DNA of 64,000 nt from Chamaecrista fasciculata (Eukaryota > Streptophyta > Magnoliopsida > Fabales > Fabaceae). How positions within the stretch are numbered: position 1 is the stretch's first letter; every line of letters begins with the position of its first letter. The DNA is taken from positions 271,335-335,334 of the forward strand of contig QANZ01045302.1 of NCBI GenBank assembly GCA_003254925.1. Reading direction: 5' to 3'. The notes under the pieces were generated by a model that made no database searches, was not told the origin of the DNA, and was given only the letters and a program-made list of their open reading frames with translations. Positions 1 to 10,100 of the stretch are shown one piece after another. A program made the position numbers and the translations under genes.

Positions 1-52
1 TAGCTAGCTAGGGTTTACTTAATAATGTGTTGATTATTGAACTCATCAACAG

Positions 53-1207
53 AACCTCAACAATGAGATTGATAGAATCAAGAAAGAGAATGACAGCATG
101 CAACTTGAGCTCAGGTATACAATGTTATTGCCCTATATATTATTATTATTATATCTATATATATATAATTAATTTGTTTGATTAACTATTAATTAGTATA
201 CGTTTAATTAAGGCATTTGAAGGGGGAGGACATCACGTCACTGAGTTACAAGGAGCTGATGGGCTTAGAGGAAGCTCTTGAAAATGGCCTCAGCTGTATC
301 CGCGAGAAACAGGTTCTTTTAACTTCTTCCTTTTAATTAATTATAGCTACTATATATATATATATATGTCTCTAATTACTATTATATTCATAAATACTAT
401 TTAATTAATTGTTAAAATAAAACAAGCTTTAATTAACAATTTCCTCTCATTACACTTTTTTTGTTTGTTTGTGATGTTTTACACAGCATGAAGTGCACGG
501 GAGGTACAAGAGAAACGTATGTTGGACTCCTTTGATTGATTATTAATTACTATATGATATGATAAAGTTTGTGAGTTGAGCTAGAATATAAAGCTAGTAT
601 TATAATTAATCTGAGTATTTTATACATGGACCAGGGCAAGATTTTGGAGGAGGAAAATAGGGAACTCAATTACTTGCTGGTAAGTGGTTGTATAGTCTAT
701 CAATTCATTATCCAGATGCTTAAGAGAATAATAGTTATAAAGAGTAAATTAATATTTTAATTAGCAATAATATAACATAATTAATGATTTTGAAATTTTG
801 TATAATGAATTTTGGAGTGCAGCAACAGCATTTGGCAGTGGAAGGAGGGAGAGAGATGGAGAATGGGTTTGATGATAACATTAGAGATTTCAATTCTCAG
901 ATCCCTTTTGCCTTCCGCGTTCAGCCTCTTCAGCCAAACCTTCAGGACAGTATGTACCTACACTCTATATATATAATTAAACAAGCCTCTGCCTGCCTTC
1001 CTTGTAATAATGAATTAACCTTTAATTTTGTATTATTTTAAGCAGCAGCAACAGCATTTGGCAATGGAAGGTGTGAGAGAGGTGGACAATGGATTTGATG
1101 AGAACATGATCGATCATCAGGGATTATTTCATCAAGTCCTTGAGATACCATTATATATATTAGCCTTCATGAGCTTGCAGCCAAATCTTCAGAAGGAGAC
1201 TATGTAG
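53..1207 (+). CDS. PI: PISTILLATA/GLOBOSA-like MADS-box gene, 3' part (exons 3 to last)
   Basis: This is the 3' half of a B-class floral homeotic MADS-box transcription factor, which in known plants pairs with AP3/DEF to specify petals and stamens. The MADS-domain exon lies upstream of the window. Exons read at 53-114 (62 nt), 213-312 (100 nt), 487-516 (30 nt), 635-679 (45 nt) and 823 onward. The 62/100/30 pattern is typical of PI-type MIKC genes. The K-domain reads NLNNEIDRIKKENDSMQLEL, then HLKGEDITSLSYKELM. The last exon carries the diagnostic PI motif (IPFAFRVQPLQPNLQ). That exon has no stop directly after the motif and stays open to a TAA at 1039-1041. A second, diverged copy of the terminal exon follows at 1049-1207. 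I am confident of the family. The true 3' end, and whether copy 1, copy 2 or both are used, is uncertain. Confidence 0.9.
1049..1207 (+). CDS. duplicated alternative terminal exon of the PI-like gene
   Basis: This is a tandem copy of the PI last exon (copy 1 begins at 823). Both copies start CAACAGCATTTGGCA after an AG and encode QQHLA(V/M)EG. Copy 2 is open in the exon-6-compatible phase up to TAG at 1205-1207. It keeps LQPNLQ, but the aromatic PI-motif core FAFRVQP is replaced by LYILAFMS. Copy 1 has ATG TAC where copy 2 has ATG TAG, so the two copies differ at the stop. The acceptor region is a ladder of AGs (1040-1054). Splicing from exon 6 (end 679) to 1049 would keep frame and give a PI variant with an altered C-terminus. 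Splicing from the gtatgt donor inside copy 1 (about 951) would shift frame. It may be an unused relic. Confidence 0.6.
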   Translation, partial: QQHLAMEGVREVDNGFDENMIDHQGLFHQVLEIPLYILAFMSLQPNLQKETM

Positions 1208-1637
1208 AACACATATATTAATGTATACATATGGTGGCTAACTAGCTAGCTAGCTAGCTAGTATCTACTCTATATATATATTGATATATGTATGTAAGTT
1301 CTCTTTCTCCAAAACTCCATTACCAAACTTTTGGCATTTCCATAATATGTATGTGCTGCTGGACTTAATTAATTAATACTGCCCACGTATAGACTCTTTA
1401 AGTTTCTATACATTTTGTGATAAATTAAAAGTCTTCGGAACCTGCAGGCCAGGTTTAATTGTGAGACTTGTTCGTATTATAAATATATAATTGTGCAATG
1501 TTAATTATTTGCCCATTTAATTTCTCTAAAGTTTTTAGTTGATATATATATATAGTCATATAAACAAATGCATGTTTTTTTATTATCATCACATTTTAAA
1601 TGCTTTCAATTCATATATTTAAATATGCAGCTCATAA
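1208..1637. other. AT-rich 3' flank of the PI gene
   Basis: No gene is seen. The stretch holds tagc repeats around 1240-1260 and short TA runs, probably 3' UTR and flank of the MADS gene. Confidence 0.5.
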
Positions 1638-1647
1638 AATTAAAATT

Positions 1648-1974
1648 GAGTAAACCAACTTCCGGGTCCTTGAATTTTGGACACTCTGACAAAGTGTACA
1701 AGCCGGTCTCCAAATTTTTAAAACGCTATACTAATAGGTCCCTCTATCATATTGCTGTTACAAAAAGCTTACGTGTACATAACAGACCTATAAGTGCAAT
1801 GAGAAAACGCTGAAAATTCGGGGACACGTAAGCTTTTTTGTAACGGCAATATGACGGAGGGACCTATTAGTATAGCGTTTTGAAAATTCGGGGACCGGCT
1901 TGTACACTTCGCAAAATTCAAGGACCTATTAGTCAGAGTGTCCAAAATTTAGGGACCGGGAAGTTAGTTTACTC
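1648..1974. mobile_element. foldback MITE, Mutator-like, 10-bp TSD (copy A)
   Basis: This 327-bp element is a near-complete inverted repeat beginning GAGTAAAC and ending GTTTACTC. It is flanked by identical 10-bp target duplications, aattaaaatt, at 1638-1647 and 1975-1984. The arms carry the phrase gggtccttgaattttggac and its complement. It belongs to the same family as 4272-4547 and 44032-46505. No coding capacity is seen. Confidence 0.85.
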
Positions 1975-1984
1975 AATTAAAATT

Positions 1985-2253
1985 AAAACCTAACACACAC
2001 AAGCCATATATATATATGGTAAGCCACTAGCTAGCTAGGGTGTGGAGGAAATTGATTGCGTAGGTACGTGTGTTTGTATATATATATAGCTAGAATTAAG
2101 GAGACTCAAACAGCCAAATTAGGTTAATTAATAAGGGGAATTAAATCTAGGGCTATATATATTTTGTGTGCTGTGAACTTACGCTCCTTTTACCTGGGGT
2201 CATATTATATAACTGGGGCTAATGTCTGACCTTCTTCCTATAACTAGACTATC

Positions 2254-2289
<36 letters not shown>

Positions 2290-3057
2290 GAGAGCTTCAA
2301 CTATATATATATCTATATTTTTTTTTGGCCAATTATATATTTATCTATATATTTATAGAGATAACTTATTTTTTATTTTAAAATTTACATTGAGTCAACA
2401 ATTTAATCTTATTATTTTTATATAATGAAAATACACAACAAGGTCCTTGAATAATCATAATCATTAATTATTAAGTCTCTAAAAAGTTAACTATAATCCA
2501 ACCATGGCCAGACGATGTGAACATATACTGAGGTAGTCAAATTAATTAATCAAATACTCATGTGACTATTCTAAATCGAACAAACCCTAAAGATCCCCCA
2601 ATCTCATAATAGTGTCTTCACCGTAGTTATGGTGACTCTTATATATCCTTCCCATATTTACCACTCATGCTTGGGGTTTGAAAAGTGGGAAGAAGATAAA
2701 GAAATTGAACCTTTTGGACACTGCAATATTGGTGTTGATCAGTTTTTCTAATCCTAATTGTGCCTCTAAATGGGGGGGTGTGAAAATTTGGATGTGTTCC
2801 TTAAATTGCTTAATGAATGATACATTATCCATATCACAAAATTATATGACATAGAACATCTTTAGAGGCTAATTGGTAGACATTTGTCATTATTGGAAGG
2901 TAAAATTGTGTATGTCCATTATTTTAGAACTGAACTATAAAAAATTTATAAATTCAGAAATGAAAAATAATAATTTTTTCTGTATTTATATTCAAATGTA
3001 TATAAGTAGAGAGGAATAAGTCCCACACGGTCTTATATATATTTTTTCTTTAAAATC
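1985..3057. other. intergenic, no gene seen
   Basis: AT-rich DNA with a (TA)n microsatellite near 2258-2286. The open frame at 2222-2425 is simply a translation of this repeat and is not a gene. Confidence 0.6.
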
Positions 3058-3073
3058 TGCATGTATGTGCTAA

Positions 3074-3274
3074 TAAAGGTCGATCAAATTGGTAAGAAGT
3101 CAACTAATAATCCACAAGGTCATGAATTCAAATCCTATTGTCGATGTGAGGGCCTTGTTGGTAGGTGATCTGTAGGTACCTCTGTAAGTTCTCATAGAAT
3201 TTGGAGCATGTCCTGACCCTGATGAGCCCCCGGGATTCAACTCATCTAAACTTTTTGTTATTGAAAAAAAAAAT
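3074..3274 (+). mobile_element. tRNA-derived SINE
   Basis: A roughly 200-bp element with a degenerate internal promoter: box A near 3080-3095 (gatcaaattggtaagaag) and box B near 3119-3137 (ggtcatgaattcaaatcc). It ends in poly(A) at about 3264-3273. It is flanked by a target duplication, tgcatgtatgtgctaa at 3058-3073 and tgcatgtatgctaa at 3275-3288, differing by a 2-nt indel. Tail, duplication and box order fit a plant SINE inserted on the + strand. Confidence 0.8.
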
Positions 3275-3288
3275 TGCATGTATGCTAA

Positions 3289-4261
3289 AAGTAATTATTT
3301 TATATAAATTTTGAATAAATTAATGATGAGGGGAAAGGTTGAGTTCTCTGTATCTACGCTAATGAACTTGGTTAAAATAAATCAAAGAAAATTGTCATCA
3401 TCTAGCTATCTATCTATTTATCTATCTATATATATATACTAGTATACTAGTACTAGTTATATGTGTGAGGACTGAGGAGTGATTTAATTGGTTAAAATTA
3501 ATTTTATTATGAAATATTAAAAGAAAAAAAAAATAATGAAGAGAGTTAAATAAAAAATAAACTTCTCACTACTTGAATGGCCAAACAAAAAAAAACTTTT
3601 CACTGCTTCAAATACAAAAATTGTTATTAGAATAAAATAAAAGTAATAATATAATAAAAAATCAATTTTTTATTTTTAAAATTTTAAAATTTTAATAATT
3701 ATTAAATTTTAAATAATCTTTGCAAGCTCAGTTGCTATATGAGCATATATGGAAGATATCTTATATCCCTAGCTCTTTTCATGTAATGAAAATATCTTAT
3801 ACGGATCCTCTCAAATCAAAGACTCCACGCAGGAAGTCACAAAGTTGGTGCTTAATTATGTAAAGCATTACTGGCACATCGATCACATTCACATACGTAC
3901 CTCGGTCACCTGTGTCTTCCAATATTGTTGATGCAAATGCCATGATCTTGACACTTAATAACCCCAACTATTGTCTTCTTTCTTTTATGGTTGGGTTTTT
4001 TTTTTATTAATATATAAAAACAGGAAAACATATACAATATCCTCAATTCTTAACAGCTAAGTATATCTATCATATCACGCACATTAATGGAGACAATTGA
4101 GTTATGACTTAAGTCGGAACACTTCTAATCTATTCCCTTGTCAATTCTAAGACTTTACTCTAAATCATATATATTCCTTAAATTTCTTTTGATTTTGTTG
4201 TAGTATACTATAAGTATAGTATTGAGAGATAAATAAATAGTTAAAGAAAAAAAGTGTCAAT
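3289..4261. other. intergenic, no gene seen
   Basis: AT-rich sequence with A-tracts and a short TA/ctat microsatellite around 3410-3440. I see no coding signal. Confidence 0.6.
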
Positions 4262-4271
4262 GAATGCTTTT

Positions 4272-4547
4272 GAGTAAACTACTAAATTGGTTCCTGGATT
4301 ATTGACTCGTTGATAGATTGGTCCTCGAATTTAGGAAATTGACAAATAGGTCCCCTAATTTTTCTAACGAGTCAAATAGGTCCCCGAATTTTTCTAACAT
4401 TTGTCAAATAGGTCCTTCTGTGCATGTTATCCGGGGACCTATTTGACTAACGTTAGAAAAATTCGGGGACCTATTTGTCAATTTCAAAATTCGGAGACCA
4501 ATTTGTCAGCGAGCCAATAATCCAGGGACCAATTTGGTAGTTTACTC
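4272..4547. mobile_element. foldback MITE, Mutator-like, 10-bp TSD (copy B)
   Basis: A 276-bp palindromic element with ends GAGTAAACTAC and GTAGTTTACTC. It is flanked by identical 10-bp target duplications, gaatgctttt, at 4262-4271 and 4548-4557. Its interior repeats short phrases such as aaataggtcccc and attcggggac. It is the clearest small copy of the family also seen at 1648-1974 and 44032-46505. Confidence 0.9.
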
Positions 4548-4850
4548 GAATGCTTTTTATGTATATTTAAATGTATATTAAAGTATTAATTATAAGTATA
4601 TTTATAAAAGGTATATTAGTAATTGAATATTGAAGATAAGAGTTTTTTAAGATTATAATAAATTTTTTTGAATAATATCTAAACAAATAGGATTATTCCT
4701 TATTTTTAGGTTATAATCTTCCCTAAACAAACTCAAATATTTTGTTTTACAATCAACCTTGAAAATATAAAAAATTATCGGTAAAAGATATAACTTCAAT
4801 TCATATATAATAATATAGAGATAAAAATATAAATGAGTAGGCTATATATA

Positions 4851-5722
4851 GGTCAAATGCTCAAATTGATTTTAAGTGTATTTCCTTAAGTTCACTTTAG
4901 TCCTAAATGTTTCAAAAGAAAATATTAGTCCTAAATGTTGCTATTTAGTTTTATTTTAATCTCAAGTTACTGAATATATAGTCATATAATTTCTCGTTTC
5001 AATTGTTCGAATGTGATAAATCTAAAGTTACATGTTTTTTACGACTACGTACTTTCTTTATTGGGCTTCGAATGTCAACAAATAAGATCAAATTGAGTTT
5101 CGAAAGTGGACAATTTATTTTACAATCAAATAAGCAAAATTAATTATATTTCTTTCATTTCAAGTCCAAATGCGATAAATTTATAGTTATGGGTTACTCT
5201 TAACGAATCTTTTTTCTGCACAGTTGAGACCATTACTGGATGAGATCAAATCGGGTTGGAAAAGTGAATTTGGGACCAAAAAGTAAAAAAATATGGAAAA
5301 TTGGTCTCAAACCCATTTTTAAGCTTGATTAGACCTCATTTGCTAATTTTTTCAACTTGAAAAAAAGGATTCATTAAAAGTAACTTGCAGCTTTGAACTT
5401 GTCGCATTCAAATTTGAATCAAGAGAGATATGACCAACTTCACTTATTTGACAATGAAACGAGCAGCTCACTTTTGAGATTTAATTTGATTTCGTTTGCG
5501 GACTATCTTAACTGAATAGCGAAAATACTCATCAAAAGCAATTCATAACTCTAAACTCATCACTTTCGAACTTAAAATGAGAGAGATATAACCATATTTA
5601 GTAGTTTGGGATCAAAAATAAAATTTAATGGCAACATTTAGGATCAATATGAAATTTTTGAAATGTTTAAGACCAAAATGAACTTAAGGTATAACATTTA
5701 GGACTAATTTAAATATTCAACC
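4851..5722. mobile_element. long foldback element, family with shared inner domain
   Basis: A roughly 870-bp imperfect inverted repeat. The left end reads cttaagttcactttagtcct near 4893-4914 and the right end carries its near-complement near 5660-5710. The interior contains repeated phrases of the type gttatgggttactcttaacg and atatctctctcattt, which also occur in 24459-24928 and 46933-47660, so the three look like relatives. No clear target duplication was found, so the ends are approximate. Confidence 0.55.
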
Positions 5723-6479
5723 TTTTCTCTCTCTATATATTACTAAAATTTAAGAAATACAAAATAAATTATAAAATTTTTTAGTTGAAGATATTCCAAC
5801 TTTCTAGTCACTTTTTAAAATTTAAATATTACTATAGATTACTATAGATATTCGAAGTCACTTTTTAAATAATGCCCTAACTTCATACGCCACATTTAAA
5901 AAAGAAGATATTTCAAGTCACTTTTTAAATATTAAGATAAGATATTTCAAGGAGGAACCCACAACGAAAACAATACTTCATTCATTCTTTTCCGTCCGTG
6001 TGGATTATGATCAATCTTATTTCAAATATTTCAAAAAATATATACTTTCTCATTAGGAAAAATTTAGGTGAGATTATTTATATATCTGTTATAAGATTTT
6101 TTCAATCAGAAATTTGATTTATATTTTTTTTATGATTGATTATATGTAAAGACGTATTTAATTTTCTCTCTCTACTATAATTTAGTCATGCATCAAATTT
6201 TTACCACGTATCAAATATTTATTGAAAAATCTTATAATAAAATATAAAAACTTTACTTAACTCTTCCCTTTCTCACAAATATTAAAAAAAAATAGGAGAA
6301 CAAACAAATAAATAATAAATAATTTGTATATGGATTCCCCAACCTGTGGTGGAAAAAGGAAATCTTTGAATCCCTCTGAAATTAGGACATGCGTCCTAGG
6401 AATTTCCTCGTGTAGGCGTTGTGGGGAGGCGCGTAGGGTATAATAGTCTATTCACCCTAGAATTGATGAAAAGAAGCCT
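5723..6479. promoter_or_regulatory. 5' flank of the SDG8-like gene
   Basis: AT-rich intergenic DNA leading into the SDG8 transcript. Base composition turns more balanced from about 6360, as expected near a promoter. I cannot assign a TATA box with confidence. Confidence 0.4.
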
Positions 6480-7180
6480 CTTGCGTTCACAAAGAAAAGA
6501 ACCCTTTTGTTTCTGTTCTTCTTTTCTTTCCCTTGAACAGTTTTGGTGACGACGTCGATACCAACCATCTCTCTGCGCGCGACGACGACGACGCGCACCC
6601 TATTTTCTCTCTGCCCGATTCGGAGGGAAAAAGATTTTTCTTATTGCGACTACCATTGTTGGAACCACCGAACCTTTCGTCTCTCAATCTTTCGTCCTTT
6701 TTGGCGGGTATTTGCTTTTCGTCTGTAATCTACTTGCTCTCCAAGTTTTTTCGTTTCTTGGTTTGTTTATCCTCCTTCAAGGCATTGTTTCGATTTTCTA
6801 TGTTGTTTCTTAACTTATATTTACGTGGGTAGCCCGAGTGCCCGTCTGCATTATTATTACTTTGCGGAGATTATTCTGATAGTGGTTTGTTTATATTTGG
6901 GTGCAGAGGACCTCAGGGAGATACGTTGTTCTTTCTAGGGCTCTGTTCGTTTGCTCTGATTTTTCTGGGGACTCCTGTGAAGGTACTATCGTTAACTGTT
7001 GCTTTGATTGAGTGTAGCGGTGAATGAAGATATTTGGTGATACTATGTAATCGGTTTTTTATTTTGTTTGGTTTTTGATCAGATATTCTGGTACGCTGTG
7101 AAGGGTTTGCTTAGCTGTAGTCAGATAGATTCGATTAATGATAAACTTAAATTGAGATGGCCTCTGTTGGTAAGTAGAAT
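6480..7180 (+). promoter_or_regulatory. probable 5' leader of the SDG8-like gene with a 6-codon uORF
   Basis: The sequence is GC-richer than the flanks and has pyrimidine-rich leader character and possible leader introns. A tiny upstream ORF, MASVGK, lies at 7157-7177 and stops three bases before the main ATG at 7181. Its last codons overlap a strong GTAAGT splice-donor-like site at 7170-7175. Open frames on both strands at 6487-6832 overlap each other and look like chance. Confidence 0.5.
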
Positions 7181-10100
7181 ATGTGTTCCGAGTTACCGGG
7201 TCAGTCTGTTCCTGAGAAGAAGTCCAGTTCAGAAGTAGGTTGCAATGTGTTGAACTATAATGTTGATATCTCCAACATGCTGGTGGATGGCTGTGAGTAT
7301 TTTTCTACAAATGGGGAATCTGGTTCTGCAAGCTGTATTGATAGGAAAATATCCAGCATTGCTAGAATGAGCGAATGTGAAAATTTTGATACGTTGCTAG
7401 GGGAGAAAGCTTTGGATGATGATATGCAGACTTGTTTCAGTACGTTTTGTGGGAAATTTGAAGTTTGTAGCCCAGTAAGTGGTGGGTATTGCACTATTCC
7501 TTATGAACAAAAGGTTGAAGATTCTGTCGATAAAAAGAGTATACTTGATACATGTGTTCAAGTATCCTCACCAGGCTGTCAAAGGACCTTGGGGAGTTCA
7601 ACTATGGCTTGTTCATCAAGCGAGGCTACACAGTTGGAGCAGGGGATCAATAAGAGTGAAATTGGTTCTTATGCAGATGTTACAAAAGCTCTGGAGCAAA
7701 GAGTTGATTTTATAAATGAAACAAAGGATGATACTGTCAAAGTTGATTGTGTCACTGAAAGCAAATTTCCTGACATTGTATTATTGCCTTCTCAAAGGAG
7801 TAGTCGACAAAGCAAGCCTGCTTGTAAACCAAAGACAAAAAGGTCTCCAAGAAAATGCAATAACCAAACCAATGCCGATCAACCAGGGTGTGGTACGAAG
7901 ACAATAAAAGAGGCTACTAGAAAGAAAAGAAGCTTTTCATCTAAACGAGCTCGCTCTTCTGTCTGGGGATTGCTAGGGAATGATAGACAGTTTTTTGAAC
8001 AAGATAGCGGGTTTCAGGTAAATAAAGTTATATGTGAAGGATCAGGGAAGGCTAGGGCCAGCTTTCAAAGTGCCAAAACAGATAAACACGATGCAAATTC
8101 TAGCACATGGAGTTCAAAGCAGAATTGTGGTGCTTCAACTAATCCTCTCCGTCTGAAGATCAAATTGGCGAAAGGATTTAGTTTAAGTTATCCAAATATC
8201 GTGGTTCCAGAAATTGTTGATGGCTCATCTTCTACTTCCTACCTTGAATCTGGCTTGGGTTCTCAGAAATTAGCCCACAATGCTGGAGATAAACTTTCAG
8301 AACAGATGGCTGTGGGAAAGTTTAAGTCACATAAAAATAACCTTGATAAGGATGTCTTTGTTCGGAATGGACAAATCGCCAATAACCACTTAGAAAGCTC
8401 CACACTAATGAAGTTAGATGGTGATGCAGAGGAAATTTGTCTTATGGTTCCTTCAAAGAAGTTGGTTGATGCATTGATAGAGCCTATCAGTATTAACGGT
8501 GTGGATTCTGGAAATGGAACTTCACCTGATTCAGAAGTAATTGATTCCATTCCCGAAGTTCAGGTGGGCGAGAGACATCACGATAGTCTGAATGATACCG
8601 ATTTAGGTTCTTATAAGGAGTTTAATTTTTCTGTTTATGAAACTGACTGTAAGAGAGGGAAGAAGAAAGACAAACAAACTTATTCAAGTAATCATAGTAT
8701 TAAAGATGGATCATGGGGTAAAAAAAGGAAAAATAAAGCTAAGTCCTCGAAGAATCATGGATGTAAGAAGGATTTCACTGATGTGGTTAGCTCTACGGAA
8801 TCTCCTATTTCTGATGATATAAATACATTAGGCAATTCAGTAACCTTCAGAGATTCCCCTGCTGCCACACAACCTTTGTGCCCTTTTGGAGAGATTGGAC
8901 TTGGAGACACCACTGATGCTTTGAAAGTCAAAAGTCATGTGGAGGTTAAGGAACATTGCAGCCTTGATGTTGATAATGGATATTCAGAATCCCCTGTTTT
9001 TGAGAATTTCCTGTCTCCTAAAAGGTCCTTGGGGCATAAACTTCCCAAGAGTCTTGAATCTAGTAAAATCAGTGAGACCAAGTCTAGAACGTCTGAGTTA
9101 AAGAGAAGGAATAAGATTGCTTCCAGATGCGAGGAGAAACCAAAGAGACCTATCAATAAGAGTGAAGTGAAGGGAAACGGTGTCTCTCATAAAGTTACAC
9201 CTGAAGTGGAGGATCTCCAACATATAGGTAGCTTTTTTTCTGTAGAAATGGATTGCATCATGATGCTATATCCGCTTTGCATTTTGGACACATAGTTTGC
9301 AGGATTGTGTCCTTCATTACTGTTAAAATATATATATTTTTTTAATTTTTAATCCGATGTGATGTCTATCTGGTTGGGGAATTTAAATTTATAGTGGAGT
9401 TTTTTCTTTGGTCACAGAAAATGGCATTGATGGAGAGCATAAGTTGGATTCTTTTGGAAAAATTGACACTGTTGACAACAAAATATCAGTCAATATATCG
9501 AATTTGGATGCAGTACCCCATGTTGGTTTGTGGGAGCCGCATCTGTCACCACGTAAAGCATGGGTTCGTTGTGATGATTGCCACAAGTGGCGTCGTATTC
9601 GAGCTGCACTTGCAGACCAAATTGAAGAAACAAATTGTGCCTGGTATATCATTTCTTATATGACATTGACTGTCATATCTTTTTTCCTAGTGATGTGTTG
9701 ACCTATAGTTTCTGATGGTTTTGCTATATGGCAAGTTGTCCTAGTATAGAAATAGGTTTTCCACTGTTGAGATTGGCTTTTACCTTATTGACTATGCTAC
9801 ATCAATCATTATCTTTGATTTCTAATTTCTGAGTTTTCATTGGAGTTTATTTTTTAATGTATAATTGAAATTAATTACCTTTTAATAATATATATATATG
9901 GAGTGCATGAGGCAAATGCTCCTGTTAATAATTTCCCCCTTAATTTCTTTTAATAACTTGTTTCTTCTTGAGTTCTCATGTCTAATTTTCTTTTGAAGGA
10001 CTTGTATGGACAACAACGATAAAGCTTTTGCTGATTGCTCTATCCCTCAGGAAAAATCAAATGCAGAGATCAATGCAGAGTTGGGATTATCAGATGCATC

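Noticed and set aside
2222-2425. 67-codon open frame
   Set aside because: Its sequence is mainly Tyr-Ile from a (TA)n microsatellite.
6487-6832. Overlapping open frames on both strands before SDG8
   Set aside because: They overlap each other in the 5' leader, have no recognisable domain and are best explained by the GC-richer leader.
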